Assembly: GCA_031373545.1 (NCBI GenBank)
Contig: JANMMT010000141.1
Coordinates: 1 to 6,335, forward strand
Direction: 5' to 3'
DNA: 6,335 nucleotides
Source: JADCCX01 sp031373545
Lineage (GTDB): Bacteria > Pseudomonadota > Alphaproteobacteria > Rhizobiales > Beijerinckiaceae
Shown here: positions 1 through 6,153 of the stretch, in pieces
Numbering within the stretch: position 1 is the first letter of the stretch
Layout of the letters: the number at the start of each line of letters is the position of its first letter
The notes under the pieces: generated by a model
Database searches by the model: none
The model's input: only the letters and a program-made list of their open reading frames with translations
What the model was told of the DNA's origin: nothing
Made by a program: the position numbers and the translations under genes

Positions 1-225
1 CAGCGCGCCCGCGCTGTCCCCACCCAGCATGCGCGCCGTCTCCACCACGAGCAGGGGCCGGAGGCGCTTGCCACCCCCCAGCGCGGCGTGGCGCATGGCC
101 GCCAGCAGCACCGCAGGCCGCACGACCTCGACACCTGCCACAACCGAATCGAGCAGCGCCGCGAGATGAGTTTCGACGGCCGCGGCGGTGGCATCCATTC
201 GGCTGATGATGTCTTTTTGCTGCAC
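1..225 (-). CDS. ispA: Polyprenyl (farnesyl/geranylgeranyl-type) diphosphate synthase, N-terminal part, cut by window edge
   Basis: Only the first 75 codons are present. The gene reads leftwards and leaves the window at position 1. The fragment contains RHAALGGGKRLRPLLVVETA, the first conserved block of trans-polyprenyl synthases. Its Lys and Arg-Pro (GGGKRLRP) bind the pyrophosphate of isopentenyl diphosphate. By family, the enzyme condenses IPP with allylic diphosphates in the cytosol to feed quinone, hopanoid or carotenoid and undecaprenyl synthesis. The catalytic Asp-rich motifs (DDxxD) lie outside the window, so chain length and activity cannot be judged. I chose the GTG start at 225-223 because GGAG lies 9 nt upstream (235-238). 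An ATG at 198 has no Shine-Dalgarno sequence and would give 66 visible residues. An in-frame TAG lies a few codons upstream of the GTG, so the start cannot be much earlier. The gene is divergent from rpmF. The name ispA is by family resemblance; a different short-chain prenyl synthase is possible. Confidence 0.82.
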   Translation of the reverse strand, partial: MQQKDIISRMDATAAAVETHLAALLDSVVAGVEVVRPAVLLAAMRHAALGGGKRLRPLLVVETARMLGGDSAGAL

Positions 226-334
226 GCGCTGCGTCTCCGCCGGCTATCTGGCACAGACAGGCGCAAAGTGACTAGCCATCGCGCCAAGTTTCGACTAAGT
301 GGCACCCAACTGCAGACCTGCATACCGATGATGA

Positions 335-354
335 CGCTCCGCCATACCGGAGCG
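335..354 (+). promoter_or_regulatory. Hairpin in the rpmF leader, next to the ribosome binding site
   Basis: CGCTCCG (335-341) and CGGAGCG (348-354) form a perfect 7-bp stem closing a 6-nt loop (CCATAC). The stem ends two bases before the GGAG Shine-Dalgarno (357-360), which is 8 nt from the rpmF ATG. The stem itself contains CGGAG, a second Shine-Dalgarno-like sequence. There is no T-tract, so it is not a terminator. It may tune translation or mRNA stability, which is inference. The rest of the 226-368 divergent gap must carry promoters for both rpmF and the prenyl synthase gene, but I see no convincing -35/-10 pair. Confidence 0.4.
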
Positions 355-368
355 ATGGAGACCCAATC

Positions 369-554
369 ATGGCCGTTCCAAAGCGCAAGACCTCCCCTAT
401 GAAGCGCGGCTTTCGCCGCTCGCATGACGCCATCTCGGCTCCGACATATGTTGAGGACAAGAACTCCGGCGAGCTGCGCCGTCCGCACCACATCGACCTG
501 AAGACCGGCATGTACCGGGGTCGTCAGGTGCTCAAGGTCAAAACCGAGGCCTGA
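369..554 (+). CDS. rpmF: 50S ribosomal protein L32
   Basis: This 61-residue protein starts MAVPKRKTSP and is rich in Lys and Arg (KRGFRR, RRPHHIDLKTGMYRGRQ). This is the full length and the recognisable sequence of bacterial L32 as found in Alphaproteobacteria. It is a structural component of the large ribosomal subunit near the peptidyl-transferase/L22 region. The protein has no cysteine, so it is the zinc-independent (C-minus) form without the four-Cys ribbon seen in some other bacteria. The ATG at 369 is preceded by GGAG at 357-360 with an 8-nt spacer. A leader hairpin lies just upstream and an intrinsic terminator lies 23 bp downstream, so it is probably a single-gene transcript. In many other bacteria rpmF is followed by plsX-fabH; that link is absent here. 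Confidence 0.98.
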   Translation: MAVPKRKTSPMKRGFRRSHDAISAPTYVEDKNSGELRRPHHIDLKTGMYRGRQVLKVKTEA

Positions 555-576
555 TCGCCTGTTGCGGCAAAAGATT

Positions 577-605
577 AAAAAGGTCGGCCTATGCCGGCCT
601 TTTTT
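577..605 (+). terminator. Rho-independent terminator of rpmF
   Basis: AGGTCGGC (581-588) pairs with GCCGGCCT (593-600) around a CTAT loop. The stem has one G-U pair and is followed by a run of T (601-605). Four A residues at 577-580 extend the stem against the T-run. This is a classic intrinsic terminator placed directly after the rpmF stop codon. The opposite strand has a shorter T-run from the upstream A residues, but no minus-strand gene ends here. Confidence 0.92.
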
Positions 606-626
606 GCATTTGCATCCAAATTTGGA
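603..626. promoter_or_regulatory. TTTGCA tandem repeat abutting a 12-bp perfect palindrome upstream of the EAL gene
   Basis: Two adjacent copies of TTTGCA (603-608 and 609-614) are followed directly by the perfect palindrome TCCAAATTTGGA (615-626). The element lies between the rpmF terminator and the start of the PAS-GGDEF-EAL gene, 35-46 bp before the chosen ATG. Its position and dyad symmetry suit an operator for a dimeric regulator of that gene. The first repeat overlaps the terminator T-tract. No regulator is identified and the function is inference; I see no clear -35/-10 promoter nearby. Confidence 0.35.
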
Positions 627-660
627 CAGGCGAGGACTTTCTTAACGCAAGTTGCGCAAG

Positions 661-2550
661 ATGCGAGGTGAATGCTCCGTCAATACGACGGTGCCGCTAC
701 GTAACCCGCCGAGCAAGAGCGACATGGACATCAAAACTGCCCTTGAATGGCAGACGGCCAGCACTCAAGGGTTGTCCGCTCCAGATCTCAGTCCGGCAGT
801 TGCCGCGCATGATCCAGCCATTGCCGACCCGAGCGTGATTCTTTCGTCCATCGGCGAGGCTGTCTACGATTGGGATATCATATCGGACACGCTTGTCTGG
901 AGTTCCAACGCCATCGAACTGTTCAAGATTGCCGAACCTGCGCGCATCGCCACCGGCAAGTTCTTCAACGATATGATCGATCCCGTCAGCCCGGCAACCC
1001 GCGCTGAAGCCATCCTCCTTTGCGATGGCATCGATGGAGGTCACGGTGTGCCCTACCGCCTGCAATTTGCGCTGATGCTGCATCCGTCGGGCCTTGAATG
1101 GTTCGAGGACACGGGCCGCTGGTTTGCCGGACCCGATGGCCGCGCGGGCGCGGCGCACGGTGTGGTCCGTCGCATCGAAGCGCCGCAAGCCGGCAGCCGT
1201 TCGGATTTTGCCGCACCGCGCATCGACCCCCTGACCGGTGCGTTCGAGCGTTCGCCCTTCATCCGGCTCATGGCCGATGAACTGCGCCGCGCCGGGCAGA
1301 AGAAAACGATTTCATGTTTCGTGATGGTCGCTATTCCCGAATTGTCCGCCATCAACAAGTCGCATGGCTTCGATGTGGCCGACGAGGTGATCGCAGTGGT
1401 CGCCCAACGCCTGCGCCGCACCACGCGGGGCAAGGACCGTATGGTGCGCTGTTCAGGCAACAAGCTCGGGTTGCTGCTCAACCCCTTTGACCCCGCCAAC
1501 ATGAACGAGGCCGCCGAGCGGTTGGCCGCAAGCGTCGTGCGCGAGCCTGTTGTCACATCGATCGGTTCCGTGATGGTCAGCCTGAAGATGGGCGCCGCGC
1601 TCTCGCCGCAGCATGGGACGGACGCCATCACGCTCATGCGTCTGGCCGAGCAGGCACTGGGTGAAGCCAAGTGTCACCCCACACAGAGTTTCGCGCTCCA
1701 CACGGCCAACCCCGCCAAAGATGAAGCCCGCCGCCGCAACCTCAGCGAATCGGAAGATGTGCTGAGCGCCCTCAACGAGCGGCGCGTGTGCATTGCGTTC
1801 GAGCCGGTGCGTCACGCCCGCAGCCATGAAATCGCCTTCCACGAGGCTCTGGTGCGCGTGCGCAACGGCGAGAATGACATACTGGGGGCCGCGGCCATCA
1901 TTCCGGCAGCGGAGCGCTTCGGCTTGGTCAAATTCGTGGACACACGCGTGCTGGAACTGGCGGTGGCACATCTCCTGTCCCATCCCGCCGCGCAGCTTTC
2001 CGTCAACGTTTCGATGCGAACCGCTGTTGCGCCCGAATGGATGGCCGCATTGCGCGCGCAGGTGCAGCCCCATGAAGGCCTCGCCCAGCGCCTGATCATC
2101 GAGGTCACCGAGACAGCCGCCATGGCTGACATCGACCTGACAGCCGATATTCTGCGCCAGGTCAAGCAACTCGGCTGCCGCGTGGCGATTGACGACTTCG
2201 GCTCCGGCCACACATCTTTTCGCAGCCTGCGGAGCCTGCCTATCGATGTGCTCAAGATCGACGGTGTCTTCGTGCAGAACATTGCCACATCGGTGGACGA
2301 CCGGTTCTTCGTGCGCACCCTGGTGGATCTCGCCAGACATCTGGGCGTGAAGACTGTGGCTGAATGGGTGCAGGATAAGGCGGCTGCCGCCATGCTTGCC
2401 GATTGGGGTGTGGACTGGCTGCAAGGCGAGTTCTGCGGGCTTGCGGCGCTTGATGTGCCCAGGGAATCCATGGTGGTTGCGGAACCCGTGGCAGGTGCGC
2501 CCCTGGGCTTTCACACCTCCCGCGTGCGCGACCTGCGCTTTGCAAGTTGA
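661..2550 (+). CDS. PAS-GGDEF(degenerate)-EAL protein, probable c-di-GMP phosphodiesterase
   Basis: The product is about 629 residues, soluble, with no membrane helix. Residues ~57-175 look like a PAS domain (AVYDWDIISDTLVWSSNA, PAC-like end near AHGVVRRI). Residues ~187-350 are a GGDEF domain: IDPLTGAF is kept, but the active-site motif is SGNKL (265-269) and the metal-binding Asp is lost (VAIPELSAIN), so it should not make c-di-GMP. The RxxD inhibitory-site motif (RGKD, 256-259) remains. Residues ~370-610 are an EAL domain that keeps the expected catalytic residues: E395 of EAL, N449, E484 of VTE, D511-D512 of DDFG, K532 of LKID, E568 and Q588. It probably hydrolyses c-di-GMP to pGpG, with the PAS and dead GGDEF domains as sensory or allosteric modules. 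One oddity is AEWVQ in place of the usual AEGVE. The start is uncertain: TTG 652, ATG 661 and ATG 724 are in frame and none has a strong Shine-Dalgarno sequence; I took the first ATG. The gene stands alone between two terminators. Signal and cellular output are unknown. Confidence 0.93.
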   Translation: MRGECSVNTTVPLRNPPSKSDMDIKTALEWQTASTQGLSAPDLSPAVAAHDPAIADPSVILSSIGEAVYDWDIISDTLVWSSNAIELFKIAEPARIATGKFFNDMIDPVSPATRAEAILLCDGIDGGHGVPYRLQFALMLHPSGLEWFEDTGRWFAGPDGRAGAAHGVVRRIEAPQAGSRSDFAAPRIDPLTGAFERSPFIRLMADELRRAGQKKTISCFVMVAIPELSAINKSHGFDVADEVIAVVAQRLRRTTRGKDRMVRCSGNKLGLLLNPFDPANMNEAAERLAASVVREPVVTSIGSVMVSLKMGAALSPQHGTDAITLMRLAEQALGEAKCHPTQSFALHTANPAKDEARRRNLSESEDVLSALNERRVCIAFEPVRHARSHEIAFHEALVRVRNGENDILGAAAIIPAAERFGLVKFVDTRVLELAVAHLLSHPAAQLSVNVSMRTAVAPEWMAALRAQVQPHEGLAQRLIIEVTETAAMADIDLTADILRQVKQLGCRVAIDDFGSGHTSFRSLRSLPIDVLKIDGVFVQNIATSVDDRFFVRTLVDLARHLGVKTVAEWVQDKAAAAMLADWGVDWLQGEFCGLAALDVPRESMVVAEPVAGAPLGFHTSRVRDLRFAS

Positions 2551-2588
2551 GCACCGGCCACCCAAACACATCAATGGTGCGACAACGA

Positions 2589-2614
2589 AAAAGCCCCGGT
2601 CTCCCGGGGCTTTT
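2589..2614. terminator. Bidirectional intrinsic terminator between convergent genes
   Basis: AAAAGCCCCGG (2589-2599) and CCGGGGCTTTT (2604-2614) form a perfect 11-bp stem with a TCTC loop. T-runs flank it on both strands: TTTT on plus, and the complement of A2588-2592 on minus. It lies 38 bp after the EAL-gene stop and 34 bp after the Bax-inhibitor-gene stop, so it serves both converging transcripts. Confidence 0.93.
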
Positions 2615-2648
2615 CCAATTCGTGATCAATCAGATCGCGTGCTCAAGA

Positions 2649-3407
2649 TTACTCGCGGTTGCCGAAGAGCGACAGCAGCATCTGGAACATGTTGACGAAG
2701 TTGAGATACAGCGTCAGCGCGCCCATCAGGGAGGCCTTGGCTTCCAATTCGCCCGTGCCGCCGACGTAGGCATACTCTTCCTTCAGGCGCTGCGTGTCAT
2801 AGGCCGTGAGGCCTGCGAAGATCAGCACGCCAAGAATGTTGATGGCAAACTGAAGCGCGGTCACCTTGATGCCGATCATGGTCAGAACCAAGCTCACGAG
2901 GCTGGCAATGATGAGGCCGAACAAGCCCATCATCAGGAACTTGCCGAAGCCCGACAGATCCCGCTTCGTGGTGTAACCGAACAGGCTCAGCGATGCGAAG
3001 GCCGCAGCGGTGATGAAGAACACCTGTGCGATGGAGCCCAGTTTGTAGATGAAGAAGATCGAGCCCATGGACAGACCCATCACGCCCGCGAACGCCCAGA
3101 ATGTGAAGAGCAGCGATTGGTAGCTCATGCGATCAAAGCGCCATGACAGCACCAGAATGAAAGCGAGCGGAGCCAGCATCACCACCCACTTCAGCGGCGT
3201 TCCGTACAGGACCATGGCAACCGAGCGTGGCAACAGCACGATGCTGACAGCCACAAGTGCCGTGATCGCCAGACCAATGGTCATATGGTTGTAGATGCCC
3301 AGCATGTAGGACCGCAGGCCCTGATCGATGGCCGCCTGGTCCGCGCGCACAACGCCAGCGCCGGTCTGGCCATACTGTGCGTAAGCATTCGGATCATAGT
3401 TCGACAT
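2649..3407 (-). CDS. Bax inhibitor-1/YccA family integral membrane protein
   Basis: The product is 252 residues, typical for bacterial members. A hydrophilic N-terminus (MSNYDPNAYAQYGQTG) leads into IDQGLRSYMLGIYNHM and then about seven hydrophobic segments at roughly 36-59, 74-88, 98-120, 125-143, 156-178, 184-203 and 226-247. The family signature LTAYDTQRLK occurs at 200-209, and the end GALTLYLNFVNMF...LFGNRE is characteristic. Relatives are inner-membrane proteins; Bacillus YetJ is a pH-gated calcium leak channel, and E. coli YccA and YbhL are relatives. YccA is linked to FtsH, but the role here is not established. In the last helix the position where YetJ and YbhL have Asp is Asn (N236), while the TM6 Asp (D204) is kept. 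I chose the ATG at 3407 because GGGAGAGGG sits 5 nt upstream; the frame stays open to 3554, but the extension looks unrelated. The gene shares a terminator with the convergent EAL gene and follows the ABC permease gene after a 202-bp gap, so it probably has its own promoter. Confidence 0.95.
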   Translation of the reverse strand: MSNYDPNAYAQYGQTGAGVVRADQAAIDQGLRSYMLGIYNHMTIGLAITALVAVSIVLLPRSVAMVLYGTPLKWVVMLAPLAFILVLSWRFDRMSYQSLLFTFWAFAGVMGLSMGSIFFIYKLGSIAQVFFITAAAFASLSLFGYTTKRDLSGFGKFLMMGLFGLIIASLVSLVLTMIGIKVTALQFAINILGVLIFAGLTAYDTQRLKEEYAYVGGTGELEAKASLMGALTLYLNFVNMFQMLLSLFGNRE

Positions 3408-3412
3408 TGAAA

Positions 3413-3435
3413 CCCTCTCCCGGGGCAAAGGCCCC
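3413..3435 (-). promoter_or_regulatory. Strong Shine-Dalgarno and adjacent GC hairpin of the Bax-inhibitor gene
   Basis: Read on the minus strand, GGGGC (3435-3431), loop CTTT and GCCCC (3426-3422) make a 5-bp GC-only hairpin. Directly after it comes GGGAGAGGG (3421-3413), 5 nt before the ATG at 3407. The purine-rich block is an unusually strong ribosome binding site and fixes the start codon. The hairpin may keep the site accessible or modulate it, which is inference. Confidence 0.5.
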
Positions 3436-3609
3436 TCAGTTGCATACCACGGCATAATTCGCGCCGATTGCGGCGAAATATGGGACAAGACCCACCACAG
3501 CACAAGGGGCACAGGCTGATCAGTGGAAATTTTAAGTTGACGCGTTAATACCACATACTAACAACGTGTGTTGTAAGGCGCTACATTGGCAATCTGTATT
3601 CTTGAAATA
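3436..3609 (-). promoter_or_regulatory. Intergenic leader between the ABC permease gene and the Bax-inhibitor gene
   Basis: This 174-bp stretch has no convincing gene; the left part of the upward extension of the Bax-inhibitor frame lacks family similarity. From about 3525 to 3610 it is clearly more AT-rich than its surroundings and probably holds the promoter. TAAAAT on the minus strand (3529-3534) is a possible -10, but no good -35 lies at the right distance. It also holds an imperfect inverted repeat GTTAATA-CCACA-TACTAAC (3544-3562) and a weak 5-bp hairpin ACAAC-GTGT-GTTGT (3561-3574). Neither has a T-tract, so no clear intrinsic terminator ends the permease transcript. Confidence 0.3.
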
Positions 3610-6153
3610 CTAGAGTTCGCGCAAGTACGGCGCAGGTTTCTGGCCCAATATACGCCACGTTCCGGCCAGACCCAAAGCAACGGTGACAAACAAACCCGTG
3701 AAGACGGCGGCAAAAGTCACCTGCCAATCCATGCCGAAGGGCAGCTTCATCACCTGCGTCACGATGCCGTAAGCGGCTCCCGCGCCGGCCAACAGACCGA
3801 ACAGGGCGGTGATCAGCCCCAGAAGCCCATACTCGATCAGATAGGCCTTGAAGAGCTGACCCCGCGTGGCCCCCAGGGTTTTCAGCACAACCGCATCCTT
3901 GATTCGCGCCATGCGCCCCGCAGCCAGTGCGCCGGCCAACACAAGCACGCTGGAAATCAGCGCAATGCTGCTGGCGCCGCGCATCGCCATCGTGAGCTGA
4001 GAGACAAGGTCGGAGGCCGCCTGCAGCGCGTCCTTGACCCGCACGGCGGAAATGGCCGGGAACGCCTGCGCCACGGCGCGCGCCATGGTCGCTTCGCGGG
4101 CCGCATCTCCCTTGTCGGCGTAGGAGAGCGTCGCGAGGTGCGTGTGCGGCGCGCCGGCAAAGGTGTTTGGCGAAAACACCATGATGAAATTGATGCCCAC
4201 CGTGCGCCATTCGACACGGCGAATGCTGGCAACTTCGGCCACCACGTTGCGCCCGAGCACATTGACGGTCAGCGTGTCGCCCAACTTGAGCGCCAAACCT
4301 TCAGAGATGTTTTCGGTGACGGAAACCAGCGGCTTGCCGCGATAATCGGCGGCCCACCACGCCCCTTGCGCAAGGGTGCTACCGGAGGGAAGCGTTGCCG
4401 CATACGTGACGCCGCGGTCGCCCTCCAGCGCCCAGGTTGCGTTTTCCTTGGCCTTGTAATCTTCAGCGCGAATGCCCTTCACAGCCACGATGCGCCCGCG
4501 CATCATCGGCACGCGGTCGACGGTGACGTCACCGCCGGTCGTCTTGAGAAACGCATCGAAGCGCTCTGCCTCCCCGTTTGGAATATCGAGAAAGAAGAAG
4601 CTCGGTGCGCGCTCTGGCAAGGAGGATGCCAATTGCTGGCGCAAGTTGGAATCAATCAGGCCAATCGCCACAAGCAAAGTGAGGCCCAGACCCAGCGACA
4701 GCGTGACCGCCGGGGTCAATGCTCCGGGCCGGTGCAGATTCCCCAGCGCCATGCGCGCTTCCGTGCTGCGCGGACGCGGCAGGCGACGCGCGATGGCCAT
4801 GACCAGCACGCCCACGCCGCGCAGCAAGACAAAGGCCGCAAGGGCGCAGAGGATGTAATACACCGCAATGCGACGGTCAAAGGCAAAGGTGATCGCGGTG
4901 CCCGCCAGCGCCAGAGACGCCAGCGCACCTGCCGCCAGATACCGCGCGCGGGGCCAGGCCCGGCCTCCCCCCACAAGATCGCGGAACAGGGCGGACACCG
5001 ACACATCATGCGCCTGTCCCAGCGGAAAGATCGCAAAGGCGAGCGCAGTCAACAGACCATAGACCAGCCCGAGGCCCAATTCGGAGGGGTAGATCGAGGC
5101 TTGAATGGGCAATGGCAGGAGATAGCCGAATGCGCTCGTCAGCACAAAGGGCACGCAGGCGCCCACGACAAGGCCAAGAGCCGAGCCGATCAGCGCCAGG
5201 ACCATGACTTCGGTGAGCATGAGCGAAAAGGCAAAGCCGCCCGTGGCCCCGAGGCTTTTCAAGGTGGCGATGTCCGCGCGGCGACGGTCCACGAAGCCCT
5301 TGGTGGCGTTGGCGACGCCCACGCCGCCCACCATCAAGGCTGTGAGGCCGATGAGGGTGAGGAACTGCGTGAACCGCTCGATCTGCCGCGCGAATTGCGG
5401 CGAGGCGTTGAGGCGACTGCGGGCCTCCCAGCCCGCTTCCGGGAAGGCCGCGTTGGCGCTGTCGATCACAGCCTGAATTGCGCGCTCATCGGGATCGCCC
5501 GGCAGCGTGAGACGGTAGCTCCACCGCGCGAGACTGCCGGGCTGAACAAGGCCGGAGGCACGCAGCGCCGCTTCCGTAAGCAGCAGGCGCGGGCCAAAAC
5601 CCACGCCGCCCGCCAGCTTGTCCGGCTCGCTCACGAGTTCGGCGCGCAGCTGGATGCGCTGTGTGCCCAGCGTGATTTCATCGCCAACCTTGAGGTTCAA
5701 CCGCGCAAAAAGGAGGGGATCCGCCACCGCGCCATAAGCGCCCCCCGCCTCCGCCAAAAGGGTAGGTAGGGGCAACGCAGGCGCCGTGATCACCGTGCCA
5801 TGCAGCGGCCATGTGTTCTCGACAGCCTTGGTTTCAACGAGCACGGCATTGCCATCGGCAGCGCGCGCCATGCCCCGCATGTAAGCAACCGTATTGACCA
5901 CGCCGCGCGCCGCCAGCCACTGGCGTTCGGCCTCCCCGGCCTCGCGCTGGATCGTGACGAATGCCGCATCCGCCCCCAGGATCACACGGCCTTCCTTGGC
6001 GAGCCCATCCGTGAGCCCGCGCGAGACGACGGCCACGGCTGTGATGGCTGCCACGCCGATCGCGATGCAAGCGATGAAAATGCCAAAGCCGCGAATGCCC
6101 CCGCGCAGATCGCGCCAGGCAAACCGCAACGCCATTTGAACCAGGCGGCTCAT
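3610..6153 (-). CDS. ybbP: FtsX-like (YbbP family) ABC transporter permease
   Basis: The product is 847 residues, close to the E. coli YbbP size (about 800). It has one N-terminal helix (~22-44), a large non-cytoplasmic domain (~45-260), a first FtsX core (helices ~263-283, 311-335, 358-377), a middle set of helices (~403-424, 428-454, 480-501), a second periplasmic domain (~502-725) and a second FtsX core (~727-747, 773-797, 811-832). Each core has the expected cytoplasmic coupling segment after its first helix: RRRADIATLKSLGATG (290-305) and RIKDAVVLKTLGATRG (750-765). The two halves are thus fused into one ten-helix chain, as in COG3127/YbbP. Such type VII (MacB/Lol-like) systems usually act on substrates or lipids at the periplasmic side rather than pumping across the membrane. 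The YbbP substrate is not established; E. coli ybbA lies beside tesA, hinting at a lipid-related role. The ATG overlaps the ATPase stop (ATGA) and has only a weak Shine-Dalgarno, indicating translational coupling. Confidence 0.93.
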   Translation of the reverse strand: MSRLVQMALRFAWRDLRGGIRGFGIFIACIAIGVAAITAVAVVSRGLTDGLAKEGRVILGADAAFVTIQREAGEAERQWLAARGVVNTVAYMRGMARAADGNAVLVETKAVENTWPLHGTVITAPALPLPTLLAEAGGAYGAVADPLLFARLNLKVGDEITLGTQRIQLRAELVSEPDKLAGGVGFGPRLLLTEAALRASGLVQPGSLARWSYRLTLPGDPDERAIQAVIDSANAAFPEAGWEARSRLNASPQFARQIERFTQFLTLIGLTALMVGGVGVANATKGFVDRRRADIATLKSLGATGGFAFSLMLTEVMVLALIGSALGLVVGACVPFVLTSAFGYLLPLPIQASIYPSELGLGLVYGLLTALAFAIFPLGQAHDVSVSALFRDLVGGGRAWPRARYLAAGALASLALAGTAITFAFDRRIAVYYILCALAAFVLLRGVGVLVMAIARRLPRPRSTEARMALGNLHRPGALTPAVTLSLGLGLTLLVAIGLIDSNLRQQLASSLPERAPSFFFLDIPNGEAERFDAFLKTTGGDVTVDRVPMMRGRIVAVKGIRAEDYKAKENATWALEGDRGVTYAATLPSGSTLAQGAWWAADYRGKPLVSVTENISEGLALKLGDTLTVNVLGRNVVAEVASIRRVEWRTVGINFIMVFSPNTFAGAPHTHLATLSYADKGDAAREATMARAVAQAFPAISAVRVKDALQAASDLVSQLTMAMRGASSIALISSVLVLAGALAAGRMARIKDAVVLKTLGATRGQLFKAYLIEYGLLGLITALFGLLAGAGAAYGIVTQVMKLPFGMDWQVTFAAVFTGLFVTVALGLAGTWRILGQKPAPYLREL

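Noticed and set aside
88..402. 104-codon plus-strand frame running across the prenyl synthase start and into rpmF
   Set aside because: It is antisense to the GGGKRLRP-coding region, overlaps rpmF in another frame, and has a composition without any domain.
652..2550. Active dual-function cyclase/phosphodiesterase
   Set aside because: The SGNKL motif and the loss of the first metal-binding Asp make diguanylate cyclase activity very unlikely; only the EAL half looks catalytic.
1453..2574. 373-codon open frame antisense to the EAL gene (and a similar shorter one at 697-1188)
   Set aside because: Same codon-aligned antisense effect. The sense frame carries clear GGDEF and EAL motifs, and the antisense products show none.
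2547..3146. 199-codon open frame antisense to the Bax-inhibitor gene
   Set aside because: It is also codon-aligned with the real gene, with a Gln/His/Glu/Arg-biased product, and it runs through the bidirectional terminator. No family resemblance.
3408..3554. 49-residue N-terminal extension of the Bax-inhibitor protein
   Set aside because: The frame is open, but the extension includes the hairpin and the GGGAGAGGG ribosome binding site for the internal ATG at 3407, and it does not look like the family.
3586..5769. 727-codon open frame on the plus strand antisense to the permease gene
   Set aside because: It is codon-aligned with the permease gene, so it stays open as long as the real gene avoids TTA, CTA and TCA codons, which are rare at this GC content. 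Its product is rich in Arg, Gln, His and Gly with no recognisable domain, as expected from the reverse complement of Leu, Val and Ala codons.
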